Of a stretch of 64,000 bases of DNA, positions 61,624 to 64,000 are shown piece after piece. The notes beneath the pieces are model-generated. The model saw only the letters and a list, made by a program, of their open reading frames with translations, did not search any database and had not been told where the DNA came from. The stretch is from Lachnospiraceae bacterium (GTDB taxonomy: Bacteria > Bacillota > Clostridia > Lachnospirales > Lachnospiraceae), in contig CAJTFL010000009.1 of assembly GCA_910575565.1 (NCBI GenBank), forward strand, positions 63,197 through 127,196, written 5' to 3'. The position numbers and the translations under genes are program-made. How positions within the stretch are numbered: position 1 is the first letter of the stretch; the number at the start of each line of letters is the position of its first letter.

Positions 61624-62238
61624 ATGGCAGATCTTAATATCCCGTCAAGCAGCGGAACGACAAGCCCGTATGGAATTAACTCTTACCAAGCTAGCCAGAA
61701 TGATAAGAATACCATTTCCATTACCGGTTATTTTCAGCTTTTGGCGGCTCAGTTGCAGAATCAGGATATGACTAATCCTATGGATAACAGCGAGATCATG
61801 GCACAGATGACCCAGATGGCTATGGTGCAGTCCCTTACTTCGATGACAGAAGCTATCGATACTTCTACGGCAGTTACCTCTCAGACTTATGCCGGAGGAT
61901 TATTGGGGCAGGAAGTTACTATAGCAATTACCGAAGAAAAAGCTGGACAGGAAGTTCCGGTCAGTGTAAAATATGCTAAGGTGCAAAGTATTGACTTTAC
62001 TACCGGCGATCCTACAATTCGGCTGGAAGGGGATACCAAAATCTATAAGTTAGCCCATGTAATTGGCATTGGGCAGATTCCGGATCCGTATAAAAAGACA
62101 GAGACGGATGAAAACAAACCGGAAAGTCCAGGCGAAGAAGGCAGTGGAACGGATAAGCCGGAAGGCCCGGGCGGAGAAGGCAGCGAAACGGATAAGCCGG
62201 AAGGCCCAGGCGGAACAGAAACTACACCAAGCAGGTAG
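61624..62238 (+). CDS. flgD: Hook-capping protein FlgD with repeat tail
   Basis: A 204-residue protein that serves as hook cap during assembly. The conserved N-terminal FlgD signature is FQLLAAQLQNQDMTNPMDN, followed by SEIMAQMTQMAMVQSLTSM. A beta-rich part (LLGQEVTIAITEEKAG) follows. The last 50 residues are an acidic Pro/Gly tail with two-and-a-half copies of a unit close to PEGPGGEGSETDK, in place of the usual FlgD immunoglobulin-like domain. AGGAAAGG precedes the ATG at some distance. Confidence 0.88.
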   Translation: MADLNIPSSSGTTSPYGINSYQASQNDKNTISITGYFQLLAAQLQNQDMTNPMDNSEIMAQMTQMAMVQSLTSMTEAIDTSTAVTSQTYAGGLLGQEVTIAITEEKAGQEVPVSVKYAKVQSIDFTTGDPTIRLEGDTKIYKLAHVIGIGQIPDPYKKTETDENKPESPGEEGSGTDKPEGPGGEGSETDKPEGPGGTETTPSR

Positions 62239-62310
62239 GATTAGAAAATTAGTAAAATGATGAGATGTTAAGGAAGTAAGGCGAAAGGCTTTTGGAAAGA
62301 AGGTAGATGT

Positions 62311-62691
62311 ATGGATATGAATCAAGTGCGGCTTTATGCAGCCAGTCAGTCCACCATCGCCGCTCAGCATACCGAGATGTCCAAAACCAGGGGGAATCAG
62401 GCAGAATTTCATCAAATGCTCCAGGAGAGGGCAAAGGTAGGCCTGAATTTTTCCAAGCATGCCGCAAAGCGTATGAATGAGCGGGGAATCGCCGTGGATA
62501 ATCAGTTGATGAGTGACTTAGAACACGCCGTGGAGGGCGCCAGGAAAAAGGGCGCTAAAGATGTGGCAATCATCGGATCCCAGGGAGTGTTTATCGTAAA
62601 CGTACCCAATAATATGGTGGTCACTACCATGTCCCAGCAAGATATGCGGGAAAGGGTATTTACTAATATTGACAGTGCCGTTATAATGTAA
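62311..62691 (+). CDS. Flagellar operon protein, TIGR02530 family
   Basis: A 126-residue protein found in flagellar operons of Firmicutes between flgD and flgE (TIGR02530). Its core is FSKHAAKRMNERGIAVDNQL and KDVAIIGSQGVFIVNVPNNM. The function is not established; its place suggests a role in hook assembly. GAAGG precedes the ATG. A strong hairpin separates it from flgE. Confidence 0.88.
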   Translation: MDMNQVRLYAASQSTIAAQHTEMSKTRGNQAEFHQMLQERAKVGLNFSKHAAKRMNERGIAVDNQLMSDLEHAVEGARKKGAKDVAIIGSQGVFIVNVPNNMVVTTMSQQDMRERVFTNIDSAVIM

Positions 62692-62713
62692 GCAGGACCT
62701 CGGATGAGGATGC

Positions 62714-62746
62714 TTATTCCCCTTGCCCGATGCGCAGGGGGAGTAA
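62714..62746 (+). other. Intercistronic hairpin before flgE
   Basis: A 13-bp stem (TTATTCCCCTTGC with GCAGGGGGAGTAA, including G-U pairs) and a 7-nt loop lie between the TIGR02530 gene and flgE. No T-run follows. It may set the relative stability of the hook-protein message. Confidence 0.6.
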
Positions 62747-62768
62747 CGGAAGAAAGGGAGTAAATCAT

Positions 62769-63686
62769 ATGTTAAGAGCAATGGACTCAGCAGTTGCAGG
62801 CCTTAGGGCCCACCAGAATAAGATGGATGTAATCGGCCATAACCTGGCTAACGTAAATACGTTTGGTTATAAGGCACAGACTTATAGTTTTAAGGAAGCA
62901 GTGTATCAGACTGCTACCCCTTCTACGGGAAACAGCGGAAAGGCTGGTGGTTCTAACGCAGCTCAGTATGGTTATGGTACGTTGATGGGAACTATAGGGA
63001 TGGATATGACGGCTAGTACGCCTACTTATACTAGCGGGTTAAATGCTGCCATTAACGGAGAGGGATTCTTTTTGACGTACCCACTGCCGGATTATACGGG
63101 CGCAGATGGCAGCACTACTAAGCCTACTGGTGCGGATATTAAACAGGTTGACTGGGGATATACCAGGGTAGGCCAGTTTTCTTTGGATAGTGAAGGCTAT
63201 CTTGTTGATGGAAATGGAAATTATGTATATGGTTTTACAAAGGCCGTTACAGATGCTCATGTCAAAGATGATCCATATTTATTGGAAAATTTAAGTACAT
63301 TGCGGATTCTTGACGCAAATGGTGATCCAGTAAAAGCTGACAGTGTGGAAGTAAATAAATTAGGCGTACTTACTGCTATGGTTGATGGCAAGCCGCAGGA
63401 GATTGGAACCCTTGCGATCGCTACATTCCAGAACCCTAACGGTTTGACAAAGATGGGTGGAACGTATTACAGGGCAACGCCGACGGACAATACAGGTGTT
63501 GCTGAAGTTGATCCTCCGGGAGGCGACGTAGCCGAACTTATGCCCGGCTACATCGAGGCATCCAACGTAGACCTGGCAAAGGAATTTGCCGAGATGATTA
63601 CCACCCACAGAGGCTTCCAGGCCAATTCCAAGATGATTACGGTCAGCGATGAAATGCTGTCCGAGCTGGTATCCATGAAGCGGTAG
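62769..63686 (+). CDS. flgE: Flagellar hook protein FlgE (short form)
   Basis: A 305-residue hook/rod-type protein. The N-terminal MLRAMDSAVAGLRAHQNKMD and GHNLANVNTFGYK motif and the C-terminal YIEASNVDLAKEFAEMITTHRGFQANSKM helix are the paired ends of the FlgE/F/G family. VGQFSLDSEGYLVDGNGNYV is also typical. Place after flgD points to FlgE. It is shorter than many hooks, so the surface domains are small. ATG 62769 follows GAAAGGGAG at 8 nt. Confidence 0.88.
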   Translation: MLRAMDSAVAGLRAHQNKMDVIGHNLANVNTFGYKAQTYSFKEAVYQTATPSTGNSGKAGGSNAAQYGYGTLMGTIGMDMTASTPTYTSGLNAAINGEGFFLTYPLPDYTGADGSTTKPTGADIKQVDWGYTRVGQFSLDSEGYLVDGNGNYVYGFTKAVTDAHVKDDPYLLENLSTLRILDANGDPVKADSVEVNKLGVLTAMVDGKPQEIGTLAIATFQNPNGLTKMGGTYYRATPTDNTGVAEVDPPGGDVAELMPGYIEASNVDLAKEFAEMITTHRGFQANSKMITVSDEMLSELVSMKR

Positions 63687-63848
63687 TAATCGATGAGAAG
63701 GCGGAAAAGTGCAGATCAGAAAATAATGGACAGGGCGCGGGAAGCCCGCATGGACAGGATTTCCAGAATAGGAAACAGAGAAGAAGGCAGTATGTATGGT
63801 TCCTACTCCAAAAACGGGAGTGTCCGAAAAAATGGTGGAGGAAGAGGA

Positions 63849-64000
63849 ATGATAAAGGTAACAAGGCTAAATGGAGAAACACTATATCTGAATGTGCTCC
63901 AGATTGAATCAATGGAGTCAATCCCTGAAACAAAGATCAAGATGATGGATGGTTACTATTTCCTCGTCAAGGATTCTGCCGATTCAATTTTGGAACAGAT
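63849..64000 (+). CDS. flbD: FlbD family protein, 3'-truncated by window edge
   Basis: A small flagellar protein of the FlbD/SwrD type. The visible 50 residues (MIKVTRLNGETLYLNVLQIE, then IPETKIKMMDGYYFLV) fit the whole conserved domain start. SwrD, its Bacillus relative, raises flagellar motor power. GGAGGAAGAGG lies just upstream. The same frame is open back to ATG 63693, giving a basic 52-residue extension of doubtful reality. The stop lies outside the window. Confidence 0.88.
   Translation, partial: MIKVTRLNGETLYLNVLQIESMESIPETKIKMMDGYYFLVKDSADSILEQ

Noticed and set aside
1..64000. Prophage, integrase, IS element or rRNA operon
   Set aside because: No integrase, transposase with DDE motif, phage structural gene or rRNA sequence was seen. 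The Rpn-family protein is the only recombination-type gene.

Overview
The window looks like chromosome of a low-to-mid GC Clostridia species, most likely Lachnospiraceae. The evidence is Gram-positive-style Shine-Dalgarno sites, a T-box leader before thrS, a PduL-AckA acetate pair, Rpn/PD-(D/E)XK proteins, a serpin, C_GCAxxG_C_C and DUF1540 proteins, and a clostridial flagellar operon. The assignment rests on gene content and translated motifs read by eye; no database search was possible.

Region 1 (1-18.25 kb) is the right-hand part of an AT-rich surface-polysaccharide locus, all on the plus strand and mostly with overlapping or nearly abutting genes. It holds five glycosyltransferases (one cut by the window edge, one with a broken start), a decayed nucleotide-sugar epimerase, a Wzy-like polymerase, a Wzx-like flippase and two accessory cassettes. 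Cassette A (3.4-8.7 kb) is a PIG-L deacetylase with a discoidin-like tail, an ATP-grasp ligase, a BCCT transporter and a radical SAM/SPASM protein. Cassette B (13.6-18.25 kb) is a TagB/TagF-like transferase, an IspD-like cytidylyltransferase fused to an APH-type kinase, and a HAD phosphatase fused to an SDR. Together they suggest a glycan carrying an amide-linked substituent and a CDP-activated substituent. This is the best candidate here for an undescribed pathway.

Region 2 (18.25-19.9 kb) is a junction. A strong terminator closes the locus, base composition shifts to clearly higher GC, and an Rpn-family nuclease with an in-frame 12-bp minisatellite follows.

Region 3 (19.9-51 kb) is mostly housekeeping: a YqeC-MocA fusion, a MATE pump, a lipoprotein serpin, branched-chain aminotransferase, T-box-controlled thrS, D-amino acid aminotransferase, acylphosphatase, tRNA-Leu(CAA), an FNT channel, a DNA-entry-type nuclease, polA, a 3-methyladenine glycosylase fused to dephospho-CoA kinase, YycJ, an ACT/UPF0210 pair, methyltransferase, Bax inhibitor-1, tmcAL, pduL-ackA and yceD-rpmF. 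It also has a truncated AAA-ATPase/PD-(D/E)XK fragment and a CAP-domain secreted protein.

Region 4 (51-64 kb) is motility: a REC-GGDEF cyclase, a FliD-like protein behind a sigma-28-like -10 element, then flgB-fliE-fliF-fliG-fliH-fliI-fliJ-fliK-flgD-(TIGR02530)-flgE-flbD, running off the right edge. flgC, normally between flgB and fliE, is absent.
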